64,000 nt of DNA from Nelumbo lutea (lineage: Eukaryota > Streptophyta > Magnoliopsida > Proteales > Nelumbonaceae): assembly GCA_022828595.1 (NCBI GenBank), contig JAKGHH010000005.1, positions 23,387,875 through 23,451,874 on the forward strand. The letters are read 5' to 3'. Positions 11,301-23,130 of this stretch are shown here, piece after piece (positions within the stretch are counted from its first letter, which is position 1; every line of letters begins with the position of its first letter). Made by a program: the position numbers and the translations under genes. Under the pieces are notes generated by a model, which saw only the letters and a list, made by a program, of their open reading frames with translations, had not been told where the DNA came from and searched no databases.

Positions 11301-12380
11301 GTGATGGAGATAACCATCCTACTGTACAGGACCTTGATCCAGAAGCTAATCCGTGACCTGGACGTAGACTTCAAACATCCGAATAGAGCTAAAAACAGGT
11401 TCACTGATGCACTAGCTATCTTAGGATCTAAGACTCTAGCTAACACAGAGACGATAGAAATCACCATCCAATCAATCGATAAACAATCCATCTTCACCCT
11501 AAAGGATCGGGTAGAAGAGGAGCAAGAAAGAATAGTGGACGATTAGAGATACAAAATAGTCTAGAAGTTGAGAAGTTAGACCATAGGACCATAGGACATC
11601 AAGTTGATTCCAAAGTTTCAGCTCATGAATGGGATACTATCCCATAGAGAGTACACAAGACAAATTGTGGTGCTGAATGAGGCACATGCGGTGCTGAATG
11701 AGGTACACAAGACAAATTGTGGAGATGTCACATTTACCCTATTCCGAAAATTGTATAGATTAGGGTAGTACTGGCCTGTAATGAAGTGGGATTCCACCAA
11801 GGTGCCAAGAGAATGCGATAAGTGCACCCCACTGGCAAACGATAGGGAATGTCTCGCAATCTGCGAAGAGGACTGGAGAAGTATATATAGAGAACACCAA
11901 AAGGAACACATGTTGCCCATTGACATTACACTGAGGAGGAAACTGCTATCTAAAGTCAAGCGATTCTACCTCCGAGATGGAATGCTATACAAGAAATCGC
12001 ACACAAGTAAACCCTTGCGATTCTTGGCCAGTGAAGTGATCAACGAGGTGCTAGAGGCAGCCCATAGTTCTGAACTTGCAGCCCATCAAGGTCAACTGGC
12101 ATTACACAATCACATCCTACACTTGGGGTTTTATTGGCAAACCATGATGGAAAATGCCCAATGACATGTATGCAGATGTCACAAATGCCAAATACATGGT
12201 GAAAAGATACATAGACCTGCCAATGGTCTCCACCCATACATCATGCCCTGGCCATTCCATACTTGGGGGGTAGACCTAATAGGCAATATACACCCACCTT
12301 CTAGAGGGTATTGCTTCATCATAGTAGCTATAGACTATTTCACCAAATATAGCATATCATTGACCATCAACTGGAGGCAA
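11301..12380 (+). pseudogene. gypsy RNase H end and integrase (gypsy B), broken
   Basis: 11301-11546 carries the RNase H tail: ILLYRTLIQKLIRDLDVDF and NRFTDALAILGSK, equivalent to the usual 'N.MADALA.LAS'. The frame at 11781-12164 holds the integrase zinc-binding region (SEVINEVLEAAHSSELAAHQGQ with the His pair, then HILHLGFYWQTM). The Cys pair follows a stop at 12162-12164 (CRCHKCQIHGEKIH, in part). The core then begins with FHTWGVDLIGNIHPPSRG and FIIVAIDYFTKY (12257-12350), which includes the first catalytic Asp. The remaining core is absent before the 3' LTR at 12545. The whole RT and much of RNase H are missing before 11301. Confidence 0.75.
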
Positions 12381-12544
12381 ACTGCCAAAAGACAGGGGCT
12401 TTACTATAGAATGCAAGAAACAACCATTACAAAGTCAAAGCTACATAACGGGAAAATTACCAGACCCAACGTTGCACAACTCACGATACAAAAGAATAAA
12501 GTGCTTCCCGATAAGCTTCCACTTATCAATAAGCAAGGGGCGAA

Positions 12545-13385
12545 TGTAGGTACATAGTGCTCGCTCAAACCCTTAGATAACATCAAACAATAAGATCAGT
12601 ACCACAAAGTTGTGTGCGAATAACCCACAGTCAATTCCCATGTTGCGATGAACCTGCAACACACTATCAACCTTGCAATGAACCCGCAACACACCACCAA
12701 CCCTACGATGAACTGACAATGCATACTATAGAAAACCATGATAAACCCACATCCCACCAAGCCTACTCATTACCCAAACCAAGGAAAACCTCAATCGAAC
12801 TCGTCCAAGGACCTCAAGCCTACTCTAGCGTGTGATAAACCAACATCAACCAAGGTTAATGATAAACCGACGACATAAACCAACTCGTAAACCAAACTGA
12901 TAGTAACCCGGGTCTAGACCGTGATGAGGCACACATGGAACTGTAACCTCATGGTATGCATATCAAAAGATGCTGTGAGACTCCACATAGGGTTAGCGTG
13001 ACACCGCCTACAAAGTAGTGATGTCATCAAATTTTACATCAGTTAAATAAAGTGGATGAAAGGAAGTAGCACACATGAGCAATGAGGGATCTTGGGGAAA
13101 AGGAAAGCCGATCCTTGAGAGAATCTTCATGAGACACATGGCGAAACCCTAGTAGTGCACTTTATAATTGATAGTGAATTAGATATTCCATTTCCCGTAA
13201 CGTCACAAATGCCTTTATCTCCTACCTTTTAGGATCTTGGTATCTCCTTCATAAATAAAGATCCACCTTGTACTGGAATTCATCCAACCTTGCATCTTTA
13301 ACATAGAGACCCCATTTCCTTACTCATAGGCCTCTCTCTATCTTTTAAAGAGACTGCTCCCCAATCAAACCTTACCCCTCCTACA
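12545..13385 (+). repeat. 3' LTR of gypsy B
   Basis: 841 bases, starting TGTAGGTACATAG after a purine-rich AAGCAAGGGGCGAA and ending CCTACA. It is followed by the target duplication ATCAT. A TATA-like TTCATAAATAAAG lies near 13250. Divergence from the 5' LTR is easy to see by eye, which suggests an old insertion. Confidence 0.9.
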
Positions 13386-13390
13386 ATCAT

Positions 13391-14478
13391 CTCAACGAAA
13401 AATAGTCCATAAGATCCTAGTACGATGACTGATGGAAGTTGCACCACCTTCCTTTGCACCTTTTCTTTTCTGAGTCGACTCCTGGTGGCGGTGGCTTTAT
13501 TCATTATCATTATTTATTCCTCCTTAGTGCATGTGAAAGGAGGTGGGATCGATAGGTTGTTCCTTCTGCCTTGGGGATTGTTGCAATAATAGGGCCCCTG
13601 CTGGGCCCTGCAGTGTTGTGAGGCTTTCTATCAACCGCACGCCGCTCAGTGCTACGTAGGTTGGCCATCGTCAACCTCCACTCTGGGGTGAACCATTTTG
13701 ATAGAAACCTTTTGGCCATCTCTGCCCGCGAGTCAATGCTACCTGTGATAAGGTAGACAAACTAGGTGTACGTCTGCCCTGTTAAGGACTTAGAGAACTC
13801 TCGGACTTTCAAGTCTTCATTGAGAGAGAAAGACCCCAAGACATATCCGAACTTGTTCATGTGCTCTTGTGGGCTTTCTTTCTGTCCATCATACTACGAC
13901 CACTGCTGGGAAGGAAAATAGCCAACAGGATAAGGTTTGTAGAGGATCTGGTTGGAATAGGGCCTTTGTAGGACAAGCGAGGTCTGGGCTCGGTTTTGAC
14001 TCTCCACCATCAGTCCCTAAACATACTCTCTTAATTCATTGTAGCTGAGCGGTGCTTTTTTTACAGGGTCTGCCTAAGGAGTAACTTGGGATAGCCTGAT
14101 GATGTGTGGATTGTTTTGTATGGGTACATGGTTGACCTTGGCAGGTCGCTCAGCCATGGTAGGGTTTAGATTGGTAGAATGATTGTTGGTGGGGACAGAT
14201 GTAGGAGGAGCGACTGGGGTAAAAGGGGACTGTTTAGCCCTGGCTGAATGGCCCTCGTCTCAACCTGCATTTTCTCTAGATGGTCGAAACAAGACTTGAA
14301 TTCATAGACCTTGTTTCAATAGTATTTCAATATCGACCTTCTCGGCCGATTCCACGAACAGATCCCAAACCTCTGGGTTGACGTTTTGTTTGGTGTTGTC
14401 GTGCTATTCGGGAATAGGGGAGAGGTTGATCCTACGTGTGGCCATCCTTCGTGATCAAGGAACAACCAGAAATTCTAA
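13391..14478 (-). pseudogene. gypsy gag (gypsy C)
   Basis: On the minus strand, from 14478 down, a decayed gag can be followed: FSLNEDLKVREFSKSLTGQ, VYLITGSIDSRAEMAKRFLSKWFT, and the basic piece NLRSTERRAVDRKP. It corresponds to the plus-strand gag of gypsy B (SFALDGDLKVSKFSKS). Stops and frame changes are frequent. It stops at 13391, where gypsy B is inserted, and the element continues at 8115. Confidence 0.65.
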
Positions 14479-15187
14479 TGTAAGTGAGGTGGGTGTGGCT
14501 ACATATGAGGGTCTCTTTAAAGGATAAAGGAAGACCAAGTGTAGGAGGTAGGCTCAATGCTAGGGAAAATGTTAATGATAAGATGATGATTTCATTATTG
14601 GATGGGTCCCTAGTAGGGAGAGATCCCGAGATTCCAAAAGGAAGGAGTCAAAAGCATTTGATTCCCACTACGAAAGGGAATATTGAATTCAGTGTTAGTT
14701 GTTAGGGAACATTGCTAGGGTTTCACCATGTTTCTTACGAGATATCTCCAAGGTGAACTTTCCTTTCGTTTGAGGATTCTCATAATCCACATGTGCTACT
14801 TCATTTTGTGACCCGTTTGACCGACGTGGCATGGGTGACATCATCACTTAGCTAGCGCACTCATATTCGGCCTATAGAACGTCTCATCACGTGTGTGGTT
14901 TAAAGACACGTGTATATAATATTTATTCTTGGTTGTATAGTAATCTCGCGTTTGTCATGGGTCTATGACGTCTTAGAGCTCATCGCAGATTTGTGTACAT
15001 CTAAAACTCATCACGAGTCCGCGCATGTCTAAAACTTATCGCAAGTTTGCATGGGTGTAAAACTCATTGCAAATTTTCGTTAGCCAAAGTTCATCACAAC
15101 TCATTTCGGGCATGAATTCATCGCAAATGTGTGATGGGCTATGAACTCATCGCACACCTGCGATGAGTTATGTACTCATCCCAGGCA
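14479..15187 (-). repeat. 5' LTR of gypsy C with U3 minisatellite
   Basis: In the minus sense it starts near TGCCTGGGATGAG at 15187 and ends near CTTACA at 14479. It is related to the gypsy B LTR (shared TAAAGAGAC, CTTTCCTTT and GGCATGG...GACATCATCA blocks). Between about 14960 and 15187, seven or eight copies of a 29-33-base unit around TTGCGATGAGTT...CAT repeat in the U3 part. Confidence 0.7.
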
Positions 15188-15189
15188 TC

Positions 15190-18100
15190 CGTGTAGTATT
15201 GACTCGACACCTTCTATGCTTCGATGGTCTGAGTTATGTGAAATCAGTTCTCAAAGTGGAAGAATGGGATGAAATTTTGATGAATATGTTCTGATATATA
15301 TTATAGAATTGTTCTATTACGTATTCTTTAAATCAGAGGCTGAAACTGTGATGGAGATCGAAATCTTGTTGGCAACAAGTTTTGTGTACACCAAAATCAT
15401 TATTTTGACTATGAGGTCTGTAATTAATTTTTTTTCTTTTCTATAAAGAATATATTAGGTTTTTCTAATGTAAACTAGAAATTAGGGTTTTTCTATTTTT
15501 TTTACATAAGAAAAATCATTGAAGCTTATGGAGAAGACATGGCTTGTAGATGGAGATCGATTCGCATATTGCAATTTCGTAGGGATGTAGTTTTTGTCCA
15601 AATTGGATTCAGACCATCACACTATCAACTCTAGCCCTTTATTTCTATTTATTTTCTAATATGATTGTGTATCATAACCGACAATTTCATACCATTACCT
15701 ATGTGAATTAATGCATGTTTTAGACACCAAACACTGGGCCTATTTGACTTGGTTTTGGTCCAATTTTGTTGAGATGAACCTATGGTTCTTTGGGGTCTGA
15801 TCACAGCCCCTTGCGTCATGGTTTAAGTGACTCAAAATTAGTTTTAGGCCAGGGGTTTGATGGCCCATTGCTCATACTTGAAAATCCCTTTTATGTTAGA
15901 TTAAAGCAATACTAGCCCATTTAAGCATGGACAGCCATATGGGCCGAACCACTTTTTGCAGTTTAGCCCATATACCAAATTAAAATTGTTAGATAAGTTG
16001 GTCCATTGATGGATTGATCGTGTGTTATTCTAAATGGATAAGGGTTTTGCAAGCTTAAAGTGATTTGGATCAATTATATTTGTGTATGGGATGTGCTGAA
16101 TGGATGTGATTTTTTCATAGACCATAAGTTTTTGGCTCATGTATTAAATTAATTGGGTCTTTGCGAACATCATGGATGAATGCACATCATTGCCATAATG
16201 CCCATAAATCATTGCATGGTCTCCTTTTTTCAATGGGCCCCCTAAATAACTTCCTCCCCAAGAGGAACCTTGTGGGAACCTAGCCCATTAAAGGCCCATT
16301 TGAATATGATTTTATGAAAGTCAGAAAGAGCCACTTTGGTATGTCCAAAATTTGACCTAGTGACTGATATACACGTTCCCATGTGATTAATATAAGTGCA
16401 ATGAGATAGGGAGCATCATATGATGATTTTTATAAAGGCTTTCCTTCATTCACATGAAAAGATGCCAAATTATATTGGTAGGTGGAGATGCACCAAAAAT
16501 TGGGTTATCCATTTCACAAAAACAATGAGTGGGATTGTTTCATGAGATGATAGGAGTGTCATAGATTAGTGGGAGGGGCATATTCTAAAAATGTAAGACT
16601 CTTCCGAAGTACCTTGGGGCTCATGATATGATGGGTCTGCACTTACCAGACATAAAAGTTAACCTAAAATGGCAATAAACATTGTCTGATGGCGGCCAAA
16701 GGGAAACTCATTAGATGGGTGGATATGTGATCCTTCATAGAAAGTGGTGGGGTTACGCAGTTAAAACAGTTGGCCCTATGCACCTATGTAGCATAGACAA
16801 AAGTCCATTCTATGACAAATAAAATAAAACAATATTATGGTCGTAAACTAATTATTCATGCCTTTTATCAGAAATGGCACACAAACAGTTCAGTAAATTG
16901 TTACACGACAACAAACTGAATGGACCCAACTATGTAGTTCGCTAAATTAGACAAGTTTGCCAAAAACATAGAACCAAAACATCTAGGTGATAGGGATTTT
17001 CAAGCAAGAATGAGAGAATATCAGGATTGGGAACTGAAAAATTCTCTTACCCGACGTTATGTCATATCCTCCTTGGACAATTCTATATAAAAACAATTTG
17101 ACAAAATTGATATTTGCAAAGATATCGTAGATAGTTTGAAGACCATGTTTGAGGAGCATAATCGTCCTATAAGACTTATGGTCCTAAAACTATTGATGAC
17201 TATGAGGATAACCGACCAAAATTCAACAAGTTCATGACCATTTTATGTGGATGATAGGTTACATAAATGAATCGGGGGCTCTTATCTCTCAACTCGACAA
17301 TGACACCAAGACTAATGTCATCCTAAACTCTCTGCCCTCATCCTTCAATCAATTTGTAAAGAATTACAACATGAACAAATTAAAAGTTAGCTTGCAGGTG
17401 CTCAACAATATGTTGCAAAGAGCCAAATGACTGATCATGAAGACAAGCTAGTAGTCGTCCTTGTTGAACATGGCAAATATGGCAAGAATAAAAGGAAGGG
17501 TAAGAACAAAGAATGTAATTCCAAATCTCTTATCATAGAGACCAATATGTTGGTCACTTCTGCATCTTGGTGTATTAACTCTGGGCTTCCACTCATGCAT
17601 GTAACATATTGTACGAAAGGAAAGTAGAATGATGAATGATGAGGAGGTTGTGATTACTTGAGTTAAACTGCAACTGTGGTAATTACTACTATATGAACAA
17701 CATATTTTATTTTTAGAAAAGGAGTTGTTACATTTAAAGATTGTCTTTATGTACCATTATTTAAAAGGAATTTAATTTCAATTTCTAAACTATGTAAGGA
17801 TGGTCGTTCTATTTTATTTAGTAATAAGATTAGAATTAATTTGAATAACAAATTAATTACTCAGGAAGAACATGAGAATGGTTTTTATGCTCTTCATCCT
17901 TATTTAAAAACAAATGTGACTAAAACTGTACGTAAACTCATCCCTAAGAAATGAACACGTGATACAGTTATTACCACGTCCATGTAGCATTGTCGAATTG
18001 TCTATATAAATATAGAATGTCTTACAAGATAAGGAAATGATGATCCTCTATATTTTTTCACTATGGAAGATTTACCAATTTTTGAGTCGTACCTCTAAGG

Positions 18101-18586
18101 CAAGATGACGAAAAGGTCATTTACATAATTTTGAAAGATCTACAAACACATTTGACCTAATACATACAGATGTATGTGGTCCCATGAATGTTAGTACACG
18201 AAACCAACATTGTTATTTCATAACTTCTATAGATGATTATTCTCGGTATGGTTATATGTACCTAATGAGACATAAGTCTGAATCCTTTGAAAAGTTTATG
18301 AAGATTAAACAAAAGTCAAAAAACAGTTGGGGAGATTGATCAAAACCCTTCGATCATATTGAAGAAGTGAATATCTCTATGATGAATTTAGGGACTACTT
18401 AAAGAATAATGGAATTATACCACAGTTGTCACTTCCTGCTACTTCTCAATTAAACGGTGTGTCGAAGAAAAAAAATCAAACTCTAATAGATATGGTCCGA
18501 TTACTCCTCGTCCATTCAGAGTTATTCATATCCTTTTGGGGGCATGCATTAGAGACTACAATTTACATGTTGAACTGGATTCCAGC
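15190..18586 (+). mobile_element. Ty1/copia relic 'copia 2' (leader, gag, protease, integrase)
   Basis: 15225-16870 matches the long untranslated leader of copia 3 (32930-34735), with the same blocks such as GGGCCGAACC, CATCATTGCCATA and CCTCCCCAAGAGGAA. The gag ATG is at 16874 (MAHKQFSKLLHDNKLNGPNY), followed quickly by stops. Later pieces are WMIGYINESGALISQLDNDTK, NSLPSSFNQFVKNYNMNKL, the protease strand SASWCINSG (catalytic Asp changed to Asn), and an integrase core (FDLIHTDVCGP, SIDDYSRYGYMYLMRHKSE). It stops at NWIPA (18586), exactly where the inverted-repeat element begins. More decayed than copia 1. Confidence 0.8.
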
Positions 18587-21500
18587 TGTCAGCACCCAAT
18601 TTTTGCTTGGTCTGACACCTGAGCCCCCAATTCACCCCAAACACCCAATCAAACTCTTTCGACCTCTCCGAAACACCCAAAAACCCAACAAACCCAAATT
18701 TCACCCAGAGATCCCCCAGATATACAATTAAACCCACTCGATACCTATCCGATGGCCCCGATCGACCCTTACACCTCACCCATTATATCATACACAAGCA
18801 TCAGACCCAGGACATTCCAAAACACTTACCCATGAAATTTGAACTCCATATCCCTTCGTTCACCTGTCCATCAAAAAAATATTCCATTTCGATCATTCTC
18901 ACACCCATAACCCATATCGACCTGATCCGTACACATCTAGACCAATCAAACTTTTCCAATCACCCCCAGAATACCAAAAAAAACCCTATATATGAAATCT
19001 CAACCCAAAACACCTCCATTTATCCTCCGATCGCATAAAGATTCTATTTCAACGCTCTAGATTGACCAGATTGCAAATATGTCTAATCCGGACCCAATTG
19101 TCTTAATCAGATTTTGCCAATCATCGTAGATTACCCATAAACCCTACTCCATGAAATTTCACCCAAAACTACCTTCATTTGCCCCCTCATCAAACAAAGA
19201 TTATATTTCGACCTTCCTGATGTGTATTTGCTACTCTAGCAAGTGCACTAGTTGCTCAAGTAATAGAGTGATGAATAGAGTATCATTTCTCACGAGGACT
19301 TATGCAACAACTACTAGTAATACATTAGTCTTCTATTATCTGATAAACAAAATTGTATATTTTACCTAAAACCGATTCCTAACTAGCAAAACTATCTCTA
19401 ACACATTGGATAAAACACCTTGAATGCAAGTTGAGAAGACAAGCTAAGTATGCACGAAATTGGTTCAACAATTAGTTTTCTAGGTCATTCGATTGGATTG
19501 GGATTCAGCCTTGGTTTGGTGAAACCCCATGGCAATGAACAGCCTCACTCAAGCGCATGTTCATTCTATGCATGTGTGATGATTCTTATATCTCTATCAA
19601 GAATCTAATCCCCATGCATGCATTAACAACAAGAATTTTAGGGCATCATTTCAGATTTAATGAACACTAACCGAATTGTACATGTTATATCTAACCATGT
19701 ACTCAATTCGGTTCTTGATTAGCATATCCAAATTTCTAGACTCTTTCTCAAGCAATCAAGAAACTCCAAGAAAGAAGAATAGTTCGGCCAAACAGAATTA
19801 AGATTGCCTAAATTCTTTCTCAAGCCATTCAAACATTACAAGAATGAAGATCAATTCGGTTAGTTGTTCTAACAATTAAAATCATAATCAAGAAAACATC
19901 AAGATTGCATCGAATCCATTCAAATAACCCTAGAAAACTAATTACATATCTGAAATTACAAGAAACATCATTCAATTACAGCAAGAAAGATGAATTAATG
20001 GAGTAAACAAACATGAAACCCTAGCTGAATTCGATATCCACTTGTGCAGAAATCAAGGAAAAAGACAACCTAGATTGATCTCCTCAAATGGCTTCTTCTC
20101 CAAATTCGAAATCAGCAACTCTTCTTCTCTTGAAGCTTCTTGAGTCTCCCTCTTTTTTCTCTCTTGTGCGTCTCTCTCTCTTTTCTCCCAAGAGAATTCA
20201 AAATCAAGGAGTTTGAACCCTCAAGGTTTTTGAATCACAAGGTGTTAACCCCTTTTCCCTCCTTCTCTTCTCCTTATATAGTTTTTCCTCAGCCCTCCTC
20301 TCTCTTCTAGAAGGTTTGCCGCCCTTAGGTTCCTTGGGCTGCTCTTGAGCCTTGAATGGGCCTCCCTCTTGCTGGGCCGAATAGCCCTCCTCTAACCTCT
20401 CGGCTGGGCTTTTCTTTCAGTTGGGCTGAAGTGCCTCCACTTTGGCCTCTTTTAGCAAGGTTTTACTCCCTCTTTCCCTTAAACTTGTCTCCCTTGATTA
20501 TTTTCTGAAATTAAAATCAACTGGGGTAAGAATTCATACAATTCAGCATCAAAACCTTGCATAAACACCATAATTTATATGTAAACTATCCACACATCAC
20601 TTCCTCATTAATCTAAACACCCAGAGCCTAGATTACCTCACACCCGAACCAATCAGATCACACCTTTAGGCTCCGGATACACCAAAACACCTTCCTCTGA
20701 AGTTTTAACCCTAGATTCCCTCATCAGTCCCTCTATCTAACCAAGATTCCACTTTAAAACATCACATTGACCCAAATTCCTATGACCTCGGGCCTTCGAA
20801 GACAGATCAAACCACATCATCAGATCATAGACATCCCCGAATGTTCACTTGAGAAATTCCTGCCCATAATACCCCTACCATTCCAATGCTCCAGATTGAC
20901 AAATTCCAAATCTGCCCAATCCGGGCCCAGTCAATCCAATCTGACCCTACCAATCGATTCGGAATGTCCAAAAACTCTACCCTATGAAATTTCATTAAAA
21001 ACTAACCTTGTTTGCCTCTTCATCCAAAAAGATTTTTTTTTCGGCCAATCTTACTAGCCCTTACGCATCAAAGCCCTTCTCAACCATTAGACCCATCTCA
21101 ACACTGCAATTTTTTTAACCAAAACCACCCATTATTGAACCAGAACCTTGGTTTGAGCCTTTGGACCAGTTTGATCCATTTTATGAAAATTACAAAAATA
21201 TCCCTGAGTTTCCAAAATTAAAGAAATTGCCCTTATGCCCTAATATTTAACCACGCCTTTCTTCCTCATTTGATATAATGCATTGTTCACTCTCCCTCTC
21301 TCTTATTTTCTTCTCCTTCTTCTTCTCCTTCCTCTCGCTATGTTTTCTCTCGGTTCACTTCTTGTAATCGCTGCTACAAGTTGTCATGCAAATCTAGGCT
21401 CTTCATCTTCCTTTGTATCAAAACGGAATGACAACCGATCGACGGGGAGGCAGTTACTTTCCATTGGCTTCAGCGCCCCACTGTAGCTCATCCCCTTCGT

Positions 21501-22043
21501 TCAAACGCAGAAACTACAAAATGGCGGAGAATTCACTATAGCTCGTATTCTCCTTCGAACCCAGAATGCAGAGCAGAGCAGCGGCTGCTTCGATCTCCAT
21601 CTCTAGTCTTCTCTCCCATTCAATCTCTCTCAGTCTTCTTTATTCTTCTTCTTCTTCTTCTTCTTCTCCCATCCCATTTTCGTCGTTGCAACTGGTTGCA
21701 GCGGATTTGAGCTCATCTCTGATCCGCTTTATCTTTACCATCTCCCTCCAACCATTCACATCTTTGTTTGATGGATGGGTGATTCCAATTTCATGGGTAG
21801 GTGTTTTGGGATGTCTTGGGTTTGATGGTTGTGTCTGATCTAATGGTTGAGGTGTAAGTGAGGGTCAATCGGGGGCCATCGGATAGGTATCAGGCAAGTT
21901 TAATGGTGGATCAGAGAGCTTTCGGGGTAAAATTCGGGTTTTTTGGGTTATGAGGTGTTTCAGAGAGATTATATGAGTTTGATCGAATGTTTGGGGAAAT
22001 TAGAGGTTGAGGCGGCAGACCGAGCAAAAATTGAGTGCTGACA
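18587..22043. mobile_element. Element with long terminal inverted repeats (about 200 bp), possibly Mutator-like
   Basis: The left end (18587 on) begins TGTCAGCACCCAATTTTTGC. The right end (22043, read on the minus strand) begins TGTCAGCACTCAATTTTTGC. The two stay alignable for about 190-200 bases, including GATACCTATCCGATGGCCCC. Inside, a block starting CCATGAAATTT recurs at about 18832, 19151 and 20975, so there are diverged sub-repeats of roughly 320 bases. No transposase is visible, so it is non-autonomous. Long inverted repeats suggest a Mutator-type element, but the 9-base flanks (GATTCCAGC and AAGCCTTAA) do not match. A solo LTR is nested at 19218-20599. Confidence 0.7.
19218..20599 (-). 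mobile_element. Solo LTR (minus sense) with 5-bp duplication CTTCC
   Basis: The ends are TGATGTG and CACATCA. The flanks 19213-19217 and 20600-20604 are both CTTCC. Read on the minus strand it has a TATA box (AACTATATAAGGAG, near 20280) and near its 3' end the phrase AAGTCCTCGTGAGAAATGAT, which is typical of LTR 3' ends in several plant gypsy families. No internal coding region is present, so it is a solo LTR inside the inverted-repeat element. Confidence 0.85.
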
Positions 22044-23130
22044 AAGCCTTAAGGAGCACCACTCCTATTCGAATTAGGAGGTTCCTAATCCAAATCTTTT
22101 TTTGGATTTGGACTCTATTAGTGGATAAGACTTATTCTCTTATATGTATGGGTGCTCCAAACCCATATTCACCCAAGCCACATGACAAATTGATTAATCT
22201 CATTAATCATGGGCTTTAGGCCCATTAAGCAAGTAGCTCACGTCCCAAGATAGTTGTTGGCCCATTTAGGTTCAATTTGTATGGTGTGGGACTCCAACAA
22301 TGACCTCACATAAGCCCACATAGGTTTAGCCCAGCCTCTATAAAAAGGCACGGTTAAATTCAGTCAATACGAGCCGAACATTTATAGTTAAATGATCCCC
22401 AATAGGTAATGACCTCTCTCCTAACTGTAAGGTGTAGTGTTGTACTCTCTGCTTGGATGGGTATCGTGAATTAAAACATTTTGTAAACATTTTTCTTAAA
22501 ACATAATGTATACATATCGCATAAATATATTTTACAAAATAAATCTCAAACACAATTGAAATCGACTGCTGACAGTTTTGGTTTCCATCAAAGAGAATGC
22601 AGTCCCGATCATTCACTTTGTCCGACAAAGGGGCTGATCCTATCACTATGATCACCCACTAAAGTGAATTCTCAAACTACTCCAACATACCCAAGTTTTG
22701 ACACTCAAAGGATCTCACTGATTGGCATATCAAAAATAGCCTGATCCGACACTTAGTGCAGTATCATAATCAAGTTTAGGGATGATGTGTAATTTTTCAA
22801 TTTGCCCTTTGGTCTCAAAGGTCCAGGGCATAACTAGAAATTGGTCCGGGTTCAGTGCTTCAAATAAATACACACTACATATGCTCTGGGTTTAACCCAA
22901 GCAAGTGAGACAGGCCGCCACAACTTCTTTAGCTGCACATCAATGTCAGCCTTGGTAGGATAAACTCCCTAAGTTTATCCAACAACTGAGAACATTCTAA
23001 ACTAACACGAGTCTCATAAGTGTTCAAATTAATTGGAAATTACACAGAAACGCACCAATGATAAGATGAAACAAGTATGTACTTTTATTCATTTACAATA
23101 ATTGGAGCTAAGGGCATACACTATCTAACA
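22044..23130 (-). repeat. Copia LTR, minus strand, truncated in U3/R region
   Basis: The reverse complement begins TGTTAGATAGTGTATGCCC at 23130 and follows the 3' LTR of copia 3 (36477 on) through GTTTCTGTGTAATT, the CTGATGGAAAC-like block and TTAATCTAATTAACC-type sequence, to TTAAGGCT at 22044. There the other copy reads on as ATAAATAGG, the TATA box. The inverted-repeat element replaces that continuation. The right end abuts plastid ycf2 sequence without a spacer. Confidence 0.8.

Larger units (their letters stand above)
8116..13385 (+). mobile_element. Ty3/gypsy retrotransposon 'gypsy B', complete ends, inserted in gypsy C
   Basis: Both LTRs are present (8116-8880 and 12545-13385), starting TGTAGGTACATAG and ending CCTATA and CCTACA. 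The five bases before (8111-8115) and after (13386-13390) are both ATCAT, a clean target-site duplication. The order inside is gag, protease, RNase H and integrase; the RT domain is essentially missing and the integrase is cut short. Stops and frame changes are frequent, so it is a non-autonomous relic. It interrupts a minus-strand relative between gag and protease. Confidence 0.9.

Noticed and set aside
21283..21838. Two open frames rich in Leu and Ser
   Set aside because: They come from pyrimidine-rich simple sequence (TTCTTCTTC) inside the inverted-repeat element.
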